Positions 10,701-21,404 of a stretch of 64,000 bases of DNA are shown here, piece after piece. Position 1 is the stretch's first letter, and each line of letters starts with the position of its first letter. The notes below the pieces were generated by a model, which was not told the origin of the DNA, ran no database searches, and saw only the letters and a program-made list of their open reading frames with translations. The position numbers and the translations under genes are program-made. The DNA comes from Populus alba (lineage: Eukaryota; Streptophyta; Magnoliopsida; Malpighiales; Salicaceae), in the NCBI RefSeq assembly GCF_005239225.2, contig NC_133301.1, positions 8,184,318 through 8,248,317 of the forward strand. The letters are read 5' to 3'.

Positions 10701-10849
10701 GGGGAATCAGCCTTTTCTTTGCAATGTTCAGGTTCAACCCCTTCCTTACCCTCAGAGATAGACTCATCATCTTTCTCACAAGGTTCAAGAATAGGTTTTT
10801 CAATAACCTTACCACTACGAAGAGTGATGACTGATTTGACTTGATCCAT
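7733..10849 (-). CDS. Gypsy Pol: protease, reverse transcriptase, RNase H, integrase zinc finger
   Basis: 1038 aa. An aspartic protease with DLGAS near residue 155; a reverse transcriptase at about 430-610 with [19 protein letters not shown] and the catalytic FMDD near 588; an RNase H at about 680-800 beginning [12 protein letters not shown] and ending VADHLSRL; the integrase HHCC finger at about 935-985 (H...H...CKICENC). The N-terminus LRSGK is the usual start of the protease region in Athila-type elements. No internal stop occurs. Gag is out of frame just upstream because of one extra base in the A-run at 10919-10922; downstream the integrase core is shifted. In this lineage gag-pol is normally one frame, so the splits are breaks, not design. 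Confidence 0.95.
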   Translation of the reverse strand: MDQVKSVITLRSGKVIEKPILEPCEKDDESISEGKEGVEPEHCKEKADSPPALPFPHAMIKQRKVSHNSEIFEIFKQVRINIPLLDAIKQVPSYAKFLKDLCTVKRKLNVKKKAFLAEQVSAILQNNNALKYKDPGCPTISCFIGEHKIERALLDLGASVNLLPYSVFQSLNLGELKPTSVTLLLADRSVKVPRGIIEDVLVQVDKFIYPVDFVVLDTQPVEACNSIPVILGRPFLATSNALINCRNGLMKLSFGNMTLEMNIFNIYKQPGDDNDLQEVDFIEKLVHDQFQTTSSETEIDESDDLQMVYFQESKACNWRPQIEELPPRSIEPIPSSVQPPKPELKPLPFNLKYSFLGENETFPVIISSKLNAHQEGKLLQTLKMHKNALGWTIADIKGISPLICTHRIYLEENAKPSREMQRRLNPNMKEVVKNEVIKLLDNGIIYPISDSKWVSPTQVVPKKSGVTVITNEKNELIPTRTVTGWRMCIDYRKLNSMTRKDHFPLPFMDQILERVAGHEFYCFLDGYSGYNQIEIALEDQEKTTFTCPFGTFAYRRMPFGLCNAPATFQRCMLSIFSDMVERFLEIFMDDFSVFGDSFDDCLTNLEKVLSRCEEKNLVLNWEKCHFMVTNGIVLGHIVSSKGIEVDKSKIELIANLPTPKSVKDVRSFLGHAGFYRRFIKDFSVISKPLSNLLTKDNIFEWTEHCEEAFVKLKNLLTSAPVIQPPDWSLPFEIMCDASDYAVGAVLGQRKDKKPYVIYYASKTLNSAQMNYTTTEKELLAVVFACDKFRSYLVGSPVVVFSDHAALKYLLSKKDSKARLVRWILLLQEFDITIKDKKGTENVVADHLSRLTTDSRSDITPIDDYFPDESLFSVSTMPWFANIVNFLVSGQLPAHWSTQDKRKFLNEVKNFYWDDPYLFKYCPDQIFRRCIPDNEVSSVIKFCHSEACGGHFSSRKTTAKILQSGFYWPTMFKDSHAFCKICENCQKLGSISKRHMMPLNPILVIEIFDCWGIDFMGPFPPSFWFLVHIGRSRLCFQNG

Positions 10850-10865
10850 GTGTTGGCTTCCAGAA

Positions 10866-12188
10866 CTACTTGCATTTGCATGGTATTGCCCCTTTGGATT
10901 TTGCTGTGGTTGAGAAGGAAAACTTACCTTTCTCTTGGAAACTGAGAGCAGATGTTAATTTTGCAAGAGCATCTTTAAAATCAGTCATGCTTTGAGCAAG
11001 TTGAGTGTTGATTGTCTCCTGCTTTTCAATGAATGCATGCAATGTTTCCTCAAAATTTCTTCTAGGAGGTGGAGCATAAGGAGGTGCATATCCATGAGAA
11101 TTTTGGAAATTATGGTGTGCTTGAAACGGTGGATGTGAAGTTTGTGCATTGTTGCTATCACTCTTCCAACTAAAATTTGGGTGATTTCTCCAACCAGGGT
11201 TATATGTTTGTGAGTATGGGTTATGGTTGGGTCTTTGGAAACTGTTTAAAGCATGGGCTTGTTCATGGAGGCATTCCTTGAAAGAAGGCAAAGTTGGACA
11301 ATCATTGGTTGCATGCTCATTTGTTTCACAGATTTGACACACAATGTCTTGAACAGATTTTAATTGACCACTCTTTTTTAATTCTAGTGCCTCGACTTTT
11401 CTAGCTAAAGATGCAAACTTGGCTTGGAGGTCATGATCTTCCCTAAGGTTGTGCATACCCCCACTAGATGTATGAGGTTGAGTTTTACCTGGTGCCTCAT
11501 AAGTACCTGTGGTGTCCCAATTTTGAGCATTTTCGGCTAGCAAGTCTAGGTACTCCATTGCTTCATTAGGGTCTTTATCTTCAAAGGTTCCATTGCACAT
11601 CAATTCAACCATTTGCCTATCTCTAGGTGTTAAACCTTCATAAAAATGTGAAACCAATCTCCATGTTTCAAAACCATGATGTGGGCAAGTATTAAGCAAA
11701 TCTCGATACCTATCCCAACATTGGTAAAATGTTTCTCCTGGCTTTTGAGTGAAAGTGATGATTTGTCTTTTGAAAGAGTTTGTTCTATGAGATGGAAAAA
11801 ACTTCTTTAAAAATTGTTGTTGCATATCATCCCAAGCACGAATGGATCCTGGTCTCAAATTTTGTAGCCATGTTTTAGCTTTATCTTTTAATGAAAAAGA
11901 AAAAAGCTTTAATCGAATGGTGTTCATGCTACAATTTGAGTCATTATAGGTATTACAGACCTCCTCAAATTCCCTTAAATGCAAGTATGGATTTTCTAAG
12001 TCTAAACCATGAAAAGATGGTAAAAGTTGAATAATGCCTGGCTTAAAATTAAAATGAGATGCATCAGGAGGGAAAACTATGCATGAGGGTGCACTTGTTC
12101 TTGTGGGATTCATGTGGTCTCTAAGTGTTCTCATACGGTTATTCTCATTATTCTCATTATGAAGTGATTGATTATCTTCTTCGGCCAT
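10866..12188 (-). CDS. Gypsy Gag (capsid and zinc knuckle)
   Basis: 440 aa from the Met at 12188 (MAEEDNQS); the frame stays open upstream to 12314, but that part is low complexity. It contains the retrotransposon Gag fold (LKDKAKTWL, FLKKFFPSHRT, ETFYQCWDRYRDLL, CPHHG) and one CCHC knuckle, CQICETNEHATNDC (C-x2-C-x4-H-x4-C), which binds RNA in the virus-like particle. The last about 19 residues are read in the wrong frame after an extra base at 10919-10922; the proper continuation lies in the frame of pol. Confidence 0.92.
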   Translation of the reverse strand: MAEEDNQSLHNENNENNRMRTLRDHMNPTRTSAPSCIVFPPDASHFNFKPGIIQLLPSFHGLDLENPYLHLREFEEVCNTYNDSNCSMNTIRLKLFSFSLKDKAKTWLQNLRPGSIRAWDDMQQQFLKKFFPSHRTNSFKRQIITFTQKPGETFYQCWDRYRDLLNTCPHHGFETWRLVSHFYEGLTPRDRQMVELMCNGTFEDKDPNEAMEYLDLLAENAQNWDTTGTYEAPGKTQPHTSSGGMHNLREDHDLQAKFASLARKVEALELKKSGQLKSVQDIVCQICETNEHATNDCPTLPSFKECLHEQAHALNSFQRPNHNPYSQTYNPGWRNHPNFSWKSDSNNAQTSHPPFQAHHNFQNSHGYAPPYAPPPRRNFEETLHAFIEKQETINTQLAQSMTDFKDALAKLTSALSFQEKGKFSFSTTAKSKGAIPCKCK

Positions 12189-12395
12189 ATTTTCTGAAAA
12201 TGATGAGGATACCCTACAAAGTCTACCACTTAATGTACGTGACCAAACTCTCATGCACGTGTAAGAAGAGAATAAAAGCAAGAAAAGAAAATAAAAGAAA
12301 AAGAAACAAAACAAAACAAAGGAAACAAAAATAGATAAAATGAAAAGTGAAAAGAGAAAATAAATTAAATATTATAATTTATACAAGAATTTACC

Positions 12396-12413
12396 TCCCC
12401 GGCAACGGCGCCA
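12396..12413 (-). other. Primer-binding site, tRNA-Asp type
   Basis: On the minus strand this reads TGGCGCCGTTGCCGGGGA, complementary to the 3' end of plant tRNA-Asp(GUC) plus CCA. It lies 6 bases inside the 5' LTR. Athila-type elements use this primer. Confidence 0.9.
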
Positions 12414-12419
12414 AAAACT

Positions 12420-14157
12420 TGATACGACCAAAAGCTTGATGTCTTCTCCCAAGTGCAGGAGTGTCGAAGTAATAAATAACCCGGCAAGACCGGGGTCGAA
12501 CCACAGAGAGGTTAATTGTATAAATTATAAATAACAAGACAACAACAACAACAACAATAACAACAACAATAATAACAATAATAATAACTATTATACTCAG
12601 TACGTGGCGTTGTTATACCTGAGAATGATCTAAAGATCGGGTCACAGGTTTCCAGCCTATATACTGAGTTTATGAAAAGATCAAATATATATATATTATG
12701 TAATATAAAACAGAATGTAAATAATAATAATAATAATAATAATGAAAGCAGAAGATGAAGAAATTAATGAGAACTTTGAGATGAAAGATTAACGTAAGGA
12801 TTAAACAATGATAAAAACAAATGTCAAGGTTAGAGGATCCACTAATGGTACTTCAAACAAGTATAATATAAACTCTTATTACTCAATTGGAAACCACACA
12901 TAAAGGAGGTTCCATTCAGATTATAAATTATTAACATGATTACATTAGTTATCTTATTCGAATAAAGCTAATACTTGTAAATGTTGGCAGGCATTCATGA
13001 TTATAACTTATGTTAACAACAAATCAAGTTCCTTTCACAGCTCAGGTGTCGGTTATACCATACAGTATGAGCTATGAAAGTGCCAAGTATTTGTTGTACC
13101 AAGTGTTATACAACATAAATCTAGATTAACCATTTAACAAGCAAAGTATTAAAAGTGAACAAGATAACAAATATAAAACATGTTAGTATCCAACGTTAAG
13201 GTCCATGTTAAGTTTATATTATACTTATTCTTACACCATTAGTGTACCCTTTTCACCTTGACATAATTAACTTAGCTGAACATAATGAAAGAAAGAAACA
13301 TAAATGAACAAGATAAGAACATAAATGAGAAAGACGTTAACTAAGTAAAAGAAAGGAAATGAAGTGCATAAACTTGATATTAATGAAAGAAAAGCATAAG
13401 CAATACAAAGAGAGAAAGCAAGAGCATGATCTTGATCTGGAAACCAAGATGCCTCAATACATGGTAAGTGCCTCCTTTTATAGGCCAAAATTTGGAACTA
13501 TTGATTTGTTGACTAATTGATGAGTGGGTGGCCACATCTTGACTAGATAACAATCCTTATCTTCTTGTCTGATCAAGACGTCATTGCTAACATCATAATT
13601 TGCCCAGAATCCTCAAGAATGTTCTAGGAAATTGTCTCAGCTTTCCAACAAAAAAAAGATGAGGTCATTTGGACTTCTAGAACTCAAGATATGGGCTGAA
13701 CACTAAATAGTGTTTGGGCTGCAGGACAGCTTCGGACTTCTTCGTTGTTCCTTCAATTTGGACTTCAAAACGACCTTTTCAAATCTTGGGCTCCTCATGA
13801 AAGTTGTAGGCCTTTGTCTTACCTTTCCATCCATATAAAGTGGACCTAAATCCGAAATCTAGAGCTCCAGATATGATCCAATTACCGAGCAATGTTCCGG
13901 TTTGGACTGCACCGACATCTCTTTTCTAAGTTTGGCCATCTCTTTGTCCTTTAACTTTCAATGCTTAAACTCATCAATCAATCCTTTTATTTATGTGATA
14001 GTCCTGCATTTAAAATGAGCATTTACCATAAATTAAGGTATCTTATAATATCAAACTTGTTATTATAAAACATGCTTTAGTTAAGGAGTTATTGACACTT
14101 CAAGTGCAAAATGATGATATAAAACCTTGATAAACATGCACTTTTAAGTATTAATCA
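12420..14157 (-). repeat. 5' LTR of the gypsy element
   Basis: Near-identical partner of 2289-4026, 1738 bp, TG...CA ends. As the 5' LTR it should supply the promoter for gag-pol. The minus-strand text cctataaaaggagg at 13474-13482 is the likely TATA box, so transcription would start about 25-35 bases further down the minus strand. Confidence 0.95.
13474..13482 (-). promoter_or_regulatory. LTR promoter TATA box
   Basis: TATAAAAGG on the minus strand. The same box is kept in the 3' LTR (3342-3350) and in the diverged solo LTR on the plus strand (54405-54413), which supports a function. Confidence 0.65.
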
Positions 14158-14162
14158 CGTAT
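14158..14162. repeat. Target-site duplication CGTAT (right)
   Basis: Matches 2284-2288. The host spacer resumes at once with cttatcttgcagg, which aligns with the uninterrupted paralogous spacers near 390 and 17880. Confidence 0.95.
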
Positions 14163-15030
14163 CTTATCTTGCAGGTAAGAAGAAACAAAAAAAGCATGTG
14201 ACGTTCTTTTTCTCTGACTGTAAATAAATGGAGGCATCAATACTAAAAACATGGATATTTTTTTTTAATTTGAATACTTATATTCATGAAATCTGATGAA
14301 TAAAATATCTTTATTAGTTTTATTATTAGGATGATGATGTCACAGTTAATTTTTTTAGATAAGTTTGGATTGATTTTAATTTATGAACGGTAAATATATA
14401 TAAAATACTTATACTTTATATCTTCTTTTATTCAAGTTCTCTAATTGATTTTTTTTATTTAAGTACTTGATAAACTAATGTCTGAGCATAAATTTGTTTA
14501 CATTGATTTCTCTAATAAATGTAAGGTTTATATAAAGTAACTATGGAGTAATAAGAATATTAACAATAAAATTTATTTATAAATAAATCATAGATTTAAT
14601 TTCTCTAAATTTTAAATTTGGTGTGAATAAATTCAAGGGATTTCCATGATAAATAGTACAATATTAGCCTTTCAAAAAATTAATTAGTGGGTAGTTAAAA
14701 CTATAATTTGTTCTATTTTCTTCGCTTTGTCTATAGTTTTACCTATATTATTATCACAAATTAGAAATAGTTAAAACTAGTGATATTTCTCCAACGTTGT
14801 TATAAGAAAATTTTGGAAATTTTTATTCAATTATAAGATAATGAAAATAAATATTAACAAAAAGAAACAATAAATAAAATTATAAAAGTAAAATATGTTT
14901 TTTTTGAATTATGTAATTTTTTTGTTCTCAAAACAAAAGGAGTTTTTATTAGCATTGTAGTTTATTGAATAAAAAAGTAACAATAATAGCCCCATCTTAA
15001 TAATTTAAACTAAAAAATATATATATATTT
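14163..15030. other. AT-rich spacer, no gene
   Basis: Continuation of duplication block A copy 2 to about 14320, then A/T-rich sequence without coding signal. Confidence 0.5.
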
Positions 15031-15108
15031 TCAAGCAACCAAGAGGCAATAATGCTATAAACATCTGAAGTAATAGCCCCATCTTAATATAAATGCTGAT
15101 CAATTATT
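15031..15108 (-). pseudogene. RLP 5'-end relic 1
   Basis: The plus-strand text from caagcaaccaagaggca through ccccatcttaatat to tgatcaattatt matches the start region of the intact RLP gene (45049-45165, including its ATG and 5' leader), with internal deletion. The orientation is the same as in that gene. No longer frame survives. Confidence 0.6.
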
Positions 15109-15653
15109 ATCATTATCAAAAATACTAAATGATGTTATTGTGTATGTATTTATAAATTATTATTCATTGTAATTGTATAATTATGAATTTGTTCTTGCAA
15201 AAAAAAAAAAAAAGCTTTAAACAAATATATTCATATATTATTATTCATTATAATTGTATAATTAAAAAAAAAAAAACAAATTAAGCTTTGAGAGTAAGAT
15301 TAATTTTTTATAATAAATACAAAATTGTATAATTTTTTGAGGTTTGATTATATTGAGTTAATTCTTTATAGTTTTTTTTTTTAATTTCATTATTTATTAT
15401 TTTTTAATATATAAATAATCTATCAAATTACAAATGTTTTTTTTTTTAATTTCAACTCCCTATAATGTTATAATCTTTTAAATTTTATTCTCATTATTTT
15501 AATTGTTATTTATTTTATATGAAATCATTTTTAATTTTTTTAAAATTTCATCCTCGTATTTTGTTCTCTCAAATCTTATCCTTGTTATTTTTTGTTGATT
15601 TTAAAAGTTTTTTTTTTTATTAATATTTTTCAATAATTTTTTTTAAGTGCAAT
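15109..15653. other. Low-complexity AT-rich spacer
   Basis: T-runs and A-runs; nothing recognisable. Confidence 0.5.
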
Positions 15654-15805
15654 TCGACCTGTACTGCTGTTGCACTTAATAAGTTCCCAAGAACAACAGT
15701 GGACGTCAGCTTTGATGCCATTAGGATAGTTAAGAGAATCTTTGAGATGCAAGAAAACGATTCTCTCTTCCTCCAAGCAACCAAGAGGCACCCATCCTTG
15801 CAAGA
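15654..15805 (-). pseudogene. RLP LRR N-terminal domain relic 2
   Basis: About 150 bp that closely match the first exon of the RLP gene (44915-45082): the tcgacctgtactgctgttgc segment, the aagaacaacagtgga segment (encoding the Cys-rich cap) and the signal-peptide side ending ccatccttgcaag. Insertions and substitutions break the frame. With relic 1 it shows that RLP copies once stood here. Confidence 0.7.
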
Positions 15806-17269
15806 TTGTTTGAGAATTTTCCCACTATTTAATATAATTTTTAATATATTTTCCCACTATTTGTTTTAATAAATCAACCAAGAGGCATCTTTCCTACTAA
15901 ACACAAACTTTTTAATATAATTTTCCCACTATTGTTTTTTTTAGTTTTAACAAATTAAAAGATCATTTGAGAATGAGAACAAATTTAAAATTGTGTTTTT
16001 TTTAAAACATAATTTTTTATTTTTAAAAAATGCATGATGGCACCATCCAACGGGCCCATCTTGTGGAAAAACAAGAAGAAGCAGGATGGCAGAGGACGGC
16101 AATGTCCTCTTCATCTCTTTTTTTTTTTTTTTTTGATATTACCTTAATTGTTGTTATTTTTTAAAAATTAAATTAAATTTTATTTTATTTTTTTAACTTT
16201 AAATTAATATTTTTTTTATATTTTCAGATTATTTTCATGTGTTGATATAAAAAATATTTTTTTAAAAAATAAAAAAAAATATTATTTTAATCCATTTACA
16301 AACAAAAAACACTTTGAAAATCAATGATAAGCACACTCTTAAACACCTTTAAGTATTGCTCTCGTTGATTTATTTTCCTTGTCAAGACTTTACTGCTCAT
16401 CCTTTTATATATTATTGTCGATGAATTCTTTTAAAATTTTATGTTTTTTTTAATTTCTTTTTGACAATTTCTTTTTAATTAAACTTCAGTTGATTTTGAT
16501 TTCTTATGAAAATATAGAATTGAAAGAAGAGAGACAGAAAAAAAAAAAAAAAAAAAAGACATCAAATATGAGTGTTAAGTCATAAGTTTCGCAAAGAATA
16601 TAATTTGTTTCTTAAACTTTAAAAATCATGTAAATCATACAATTTCAGTACTTCAATATTTTTTTCAATTTGATTTTGATACAAAAATTTATTTTTATTA
16701 TTTTTTTATCTCTAATTGAGAGAGGAGAGGGAAGTTATCAAATTATGGTGATAGAGAAAGAAAAGTGTTTCGACATCGATTTAGACCATAAAAACAGACG
16801 ATATTTGTGTCAAATGACTTTATTTGACTAGAAAAGCTCATATTAAGTTTTTTTTTTTTTATCTTTAAAGTTCTTGAAAAAATAAATCTAATCTTTGATT
16901 GATTTTCTACCTTGGAAGAAACATGATAAGTTTTTTTTTAATCTTAACACGACTGATCACTACTTTAAATATACGTTATTGTTGATGAATGAGAATTGAA
17001 GTGGATAAAATTTTAGGATTTCTAGAAGAATTAATTCTCTCAAATTTTGTCATATTTTCTGTTTTTATTTTTATTAACTTGGCTTTTTTTTTTCATACTT
17101 TTTTATATTTTTGGATGAGAATGAAATATTTTTATATAAACTTTAAAAACAACTCTGAGATTTATTCATATATATTTTGTGTGACTCTTTACTTATATAA
17201 ACAGATGAAGCATGGAAATTATAGTAATTTCTTTTTATATAATTCTTTTAATCTGAATATCTTTTAGGA
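15806..17269. other. AT-rich spacer with one motif cluster (16030-16110)
   Basis: At 16030-16110 a short unit reads gcatgatggcaccatcc then gggcccatcttgtggaaaaa and ends in ggacggcaatgtcctcttcatc. The same unit recurs at 17270-17410. The rest is A/T-rich. A 92-aa Phe/Leu/Ile-rich frame at 16989-17267 is judged a composition artefact. Confidence 0.45.
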
Positions 17270-17410
17270 AAAAATGCATGATGGACATGTTCTCTCGGAT
17301 CCAACTCATGTGGAAAAAATGCATGATGTCACCATCTAGCGGGCCCAACTCATGTGGAAAAAAATGGAGATAAAAAAGTAGGACGGCATAGGACGGCAGT
17401 GTACTCTTCA
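17270..17410. repeat. Motif cluster related to RLP upstream repeat
   Basis: Two units of 'gcatgatg...cccaactcatgtggaaaaaa' followed by ggacggcagtgtactcttcatc, parallel to 16030-16110. Probably relic RLP promoter sequence. Confidence 0.45.
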
Positions 17411-18063
17411 TCACAATCCCTTTCGTTTTCGTTTTGATATTATTAAGTATTGTTTGCGTGGATTTTTTTTATTCCGAAGGCTTCACTGTTTTCTCAAATA
17501 ATATTGAGGATGGATTATATAAAATTTTATATCTTTTCAATTTAGTTTTTAAATTTAAGTTTTGATGATTTAGTTCTAATTAAATATCAATTGATTTTTA
17601 TTTTTTATATAATTTTTTTTTTAAAACATAAAAAATATTAAACATAGATGCCATGTTATAATTTTACAAAAGAAGCCCTTTCATCCTTGAATCTTAAAAG
17701 CAACACTAATATTTATTCATATAATTATCTGGTACTATTATTTATATAAATGGATAAAGCATGAAAATTATAGAAGGCTAGCATGAAAATTATAGAAGGC
17801 TATTATTACATATTAGATCGGGAAGAGATAATAAAAGCTTTGAATGGATGGCACTTGAATAGTTCTGAATGTTCACATGCCTTATTATTTAGGCAAAAAA
17901 TAATAATAAAAGCTGGTTAATTTTTTTTCCCATTGTAAATGTTGTAAATGGATGGAGATATCAATACCAAAATAAATATGAATTAGTTAGAATTATTATA
18001 AGTAACTAATATAATAGTTTTTAATATTTAGTTTTAATATATATAAATGAAAGATATTAAGAG
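17411..18063. repeat. AT-rich spacer with duplication block A, copy 3 (17830-17980)
   Basis: The part ttctgaatgttcacatgcc near 17868 and the part ggagatatcaataccaaa near 17953 align with copy 1 (about 375-475). A short direct duplication (gcatgaaaattatagaaggct) occurs at 17759-17800. No gene is seen. Confidence 0.5.
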
Positions 18064-18300
18064 TTGATTAATGTTGAAATTAAAGCATATTATCCCTCCT
18101 CAAGCTTATGGGGCAATGGTCTCATGGATCCATCTCATAGAAAAAACAAAAAACGCTTGATAGCAATAGTTTCATGGACCATCCCACTGGTCTATATCGT
18201 GAAAAAAATACAAATGACAATGATCTTAATAACCATCCCACTAACCCACATCGTGGAAAAAATGCAGATAGCAATGGTCTCATAGACCCATCCGACACTG
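18064..18300. repeat. Spacer duplication block B, copy 2
   Basis: Partner of 784-1010, with four motif units ending in tgg/tcgtggaaaaa or similar. A 73-aa frame follows from the repeat and is not considered a gene. Confidence 0.55.
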
Positions 18301-20043
18301 CAAATTCCTATCTATCTTACTTGTTGATTGTGTTACAAAAAATAGATCGATAAGTGCTTTAGAAATAAAAAGAAGACTTATTTTCATGACAATGACAAGA
18401 AGTATTTTAGAAATATTTATCATTTGTGGTTTATTTCATCAACGATACTGTTTGATTTTGTCATCGCTATCAAAATTAAGGCATGATTTTCCACACGCTA
18501 TTTCCATAATGAAAGTAGCAAGTCTTATGTATCCATCATTGTCATGCAAAGTCAGCTTCCTACTTTTTCAATATATATCTTATTAAAGGATAAAGTTATC
18601 GAATATTCATTTTAAATATTATTTAAATACATTTATTTATTATTAGATTGTGTTAAGGAAATAAAAATTAAATATTTGAATGAAAATAATTGATATCAGT
18701 TAGATAAGTGTTATATTACATGCCAATATTTTGTATGCATTTACAATAAAATCTATAACAAAAATGTAAAAGCAGAATTTATGGAGAGCTTGCTAAGCTA
18801 AAAAAAAATGGTGGAAGGTCAGATATCTTTGTCACTACGAAGGCTCGAAGAAACAACAAACTACCTTGACAGTTTAATAAATTAGCATCCATTGTTCAGA
18901 AAAAAACAGAGAGACAAAAAAGTGATCTCATATGCGAAAATAGAAACAGTGATAATAAGTATGAAGCTAGATGTATCCATTATCCCCAACAATCATAACC
19001 CAAAAACAAGAAAAAAACCAACTTTTCCAATTACGGCTTGAATAATGGATCAGTGCATTGCCATCTTTTCCAGTGAACGATAAAACTGCAGTTAGTATCA
19101 GTACATTCAAGGGTGAAGTCATCTTTTCCGGTGGACGATAAAACTGCTACTTTATAAGAAGAATTCAAGTTTTTGGTTAATTGATTTTATGCAATTCATT
19201 TTATTTTTTTTACGATGTTGTTTGTTTTGATCAGCATTATTAAATTAGATTCAAGATTAATAAGTTAATATGTAACCTAACTTGATTCAAGTTTTAAAAA
19301 TCTCAAGTGAGAGTTGACTAAATCAAACCTCATTAACCAAATAAATCAATCAACAACCTAGTCAAAATCCAATTTATTAAACCACTTAACATATGTAAAA
19401 TATGTGCAATATGTATGTATTTTTGAATTTAATATTAATAATTATAACTTTGTAACATAAGTTTATTTAGTTAATAAGAATTGATCCACATCTATCCTCT
19501 CATCTATATCTCACTATTGTTTCTTCTTGTACTATTTTTGGGGACTGCTTTGTCTATTTTTCTTTCTCTTTTATCTCTCATTATACTTGTAAAATCTATT
19601 CAAGTCATAGATTGAGTGATTTAATTTAAAATGATATTATTTTAAGATTTATTTTTTAAAAAAATTATAACAAAGTTGTTTTAAAAATATTTGAAAAGTC
19701 AAATCTAGTTTCACTTGAATTTTAACTAGATCATATGTTGACCTCATAGATCAATATAGTTTAATTATGTCAACTCCTTGTTTAGAGATTCGTTATAGCA
19801 AATAGGCTCAAAAGGTTGGAGATGTTATTCCTCACCCCCCCCCGCCGTCCTCTGTTTTTATTTTATGCTAGCTAGCCTCTAATAGTGGCTCTACCACCTT
19901 TCTATAGTAATACTCGACTATCATAAAAAGAAGAAGAAGCAGAAGCAGAAATAATACTGGGCTATTATATATATACTGCCTTGTATATATATATTGTCCT
20001 CTGTTTCCTTAAATGAAGCATGTACATGTCTGATGAGCAGAAA
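18301..20043. other. Spacer without a gene; one 59-bp tandem duplication
   Basis: At 19063-19152 the text catcttttccagtgaacgat is repeated as catcttttccggtggacgat 59 bp later, each followed by aaaactgc. A C-run occurs near 19842. I see no coding region. Confidence 0.45.
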
Positions 20044-20218
20044 GACAAAAAATGATAAATGAGGACAGCATTGCATCACCACCATGGCAAACCCCGAGGA
20101 GTGCAGCAATGTGCAAAGGAGTGCTTGATGCGCTAACGATATAGAGCCAAGTAATTGTTTCTTCTTTGAGACTAAGTGTTAGTGTGTAGCAGAATGAGCC
20201 TTCTCTCCTTCTGGTCAA
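20044..20218 (-). pseudogene. Possible ankyrin-repeat exon fragment
   Basis: The minus strand encodes SSTPLHIAALLG near 20080-20130, the signature of one ankyrin helix pair (TPLHIAA-LG), followed by unrelated residues. Upstream text (cagaatgagccttctctcc and neighbours, about 20130-20280) recurs in intron 7 of the RPN13 pseudogene. It may be an exon scrap of an ACD6-like ankyrin gene moved by a repeat. Only one repeat unit is visible, so certainty is low. Confidence 0.35.
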
Positions 20219-20284
20219 TCGTCTTGGAGAGCCTCTGTTCTTGCCTTGATCAAGACTCCTATCTTAGTTATTCAACAAATATGA

Positions 20285-20676
20285 AGATTGGTAGTGTGGA
20301 AGCTGACCGTTTTGATAGAAAACGGGGCTGCCAGTATTGTGAGTTTTTCTCCAATAATTCTCTTTAATCTTGTTGTAATCCGAGAATAAGTTATTCTTGA
20401 TGATATATATATGTTGTATCCCTTAGTTGAATCTGAGAAAGAACAATTGTGAACCATTATTTGTTAATAGTGGAAGTTTTTAGATGGACTACGGTCCCGT
20501 GGTTTTTCCCGCATCGGGTTTTCCACGTAAAAATCTTGGTGTTGATTTGTGCGATTATTTGCATTATATTTGGTCATTGTTTGATTCTGTTTTTACTGCA
20601 TAAAGAGGGAAATAATTGGGACTTGTGAATTGTATTCCGCTAAATTGGTGTTCGGTTGTTCCTAGTTTTCCCAACA
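20285..20676 (+). repeat. 5' LTR of copia element (truncated)
   Basis: Begins agattggtagtgtgg inside the LTR and ends in CCCAACA directly before the primer site. It matches 29011-29405. Confidence 0.88.
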
Positions 20677-20678
20677 AG

Positions 20679-20690
20679 TGGTATCAGAGC
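20679..20690 (+). other. Primer-binding site, initiator tRNA-Met
   Basis: TGGTATCAGAGC, the standard plant copia site complementary to the 3' end of initiator tRNA-Met, two bases after the LTR. Confidence 0.95.
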
Positions 20691-20726
20691 ACTGGTTGTG
20701 TAGATTGAATTTCTTGTGCAGTTAAA

Positions 20727-21404
20727 ATGGAGAAGGAAGATTCGAGCATGATAAAGCTCACTTCCTCAAATTATTTTCTATGGAAAACAATGATGGAGGA
20801 TCATTTATATTGCAATGATTTGGCTTTACCAATTGAATGTAAAGGAATAAAGCCTGATGAAATGGATGATGTAAAATGGAATGGGCTTAATAGAAAGGCT
20901 ACCGCTAATGTTAGAAAATGGGTATCTTCTAAGTCTATTAATCATATTTCTCAAGAACATGACTGCTATATAGTTTGGAAGATGTTGGAAGAAACCTTTT
21001 CCAAGGAGAGTGCACAAAACAAGGTTTTTCTAATTAGAGACCTTGTGAATTTGAAGTATAGAGATGGTGAAGATGCTTTGGTGCATGTAAATGTATTCCA
21101 AGGGTTCTTGAATCAGCTGTCATTGATGAATCTTGAGTTAGCTGATGAAATGCAAGCATTAATCCTATTGAGTTCATTGCCAGATAGTTGAGAGACTTTG
21201 GTAGTGTCACTTAGCAATTGTACTCCGAATGGAAAGATCACTTTGAAAACAGTGAAGGATTGTATCCTCAATGAAGAGAAGAGGAGGAAAGGGACAAGCA
21301 CTTCCGAGTCTCATGCACTTGTTACAGAAAGTCGAGGGAGAAGTCCAAGCAGGTTCTCTCATGTCACAAGCCAAGGTGATCAAAGGGGAGGTGAAAGCAA
21401 TTAA
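20727..21404 (+). pseudogene. Copia gag (broken)
   Basis: Starts MEKEDSSMIKLTSSNYFLW, typical for copia Gag, and continues with a KMLEETFSKESAQNKVFL segment. An in-frame TGA at 21189-21191 follows SLPDS where a Trp codon is expected; the frame then continues ETLVVSLSN to a stop at about 21402. The zinc knuckle and protease that should follow are missing: within about 30 bp the sequence jumps to the pre-integrase domain. Confidence 0.88.

Larger units (their letters stand above)
2289..14157 (-). mobile_element. Complete Athila-type Ty3/gypsy LTR retrotransposon with two added ORFs
   Basis: An 11,869-bp element transcribed on the minus strand. In its own orientation the order is 5' LTR (12420-14157), tRNA-Asp primer site, gag, protease, reverse transcriptase, RNase H, integrase, a zinc-finger ORF resembling carlavirus nucleic-acid-binding proteins, a LOG cytokinin-activating enzyme ORF, polypurine tract and 3' LTR (2289-4026). 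The CGTAT duplications flank it. By eye the LTRs differ by one substitution and two single-base homopolymer differences over 1738 bp, so insertion is very recent. Gag-pol has no point-mutation stops; its only breaks are four +1 changes in A/T runs. The Athila assignment rests on the tRNA-Asp primer site, protease motif DLGAS, Gag type, long LTRs and the large region after pol. The two added ORFs lie inside the element in the sense direction. Confidence 0.95.

Noticed and set aside
10849..10930. Programmed ribosomal frameshift between gag and pol
   Set aside because: Athila-type gag-pol is normally one frame, and three further one-base breaks of the same kind occur in pol, so damage or assembly error is simpler.
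16989..17267. 92-aa frame in AT-rich spacer
   Set aside because: Phe/Ile/Leu/Tyr-rich composition from A/T sequence, no domain, no promoter or splice context.
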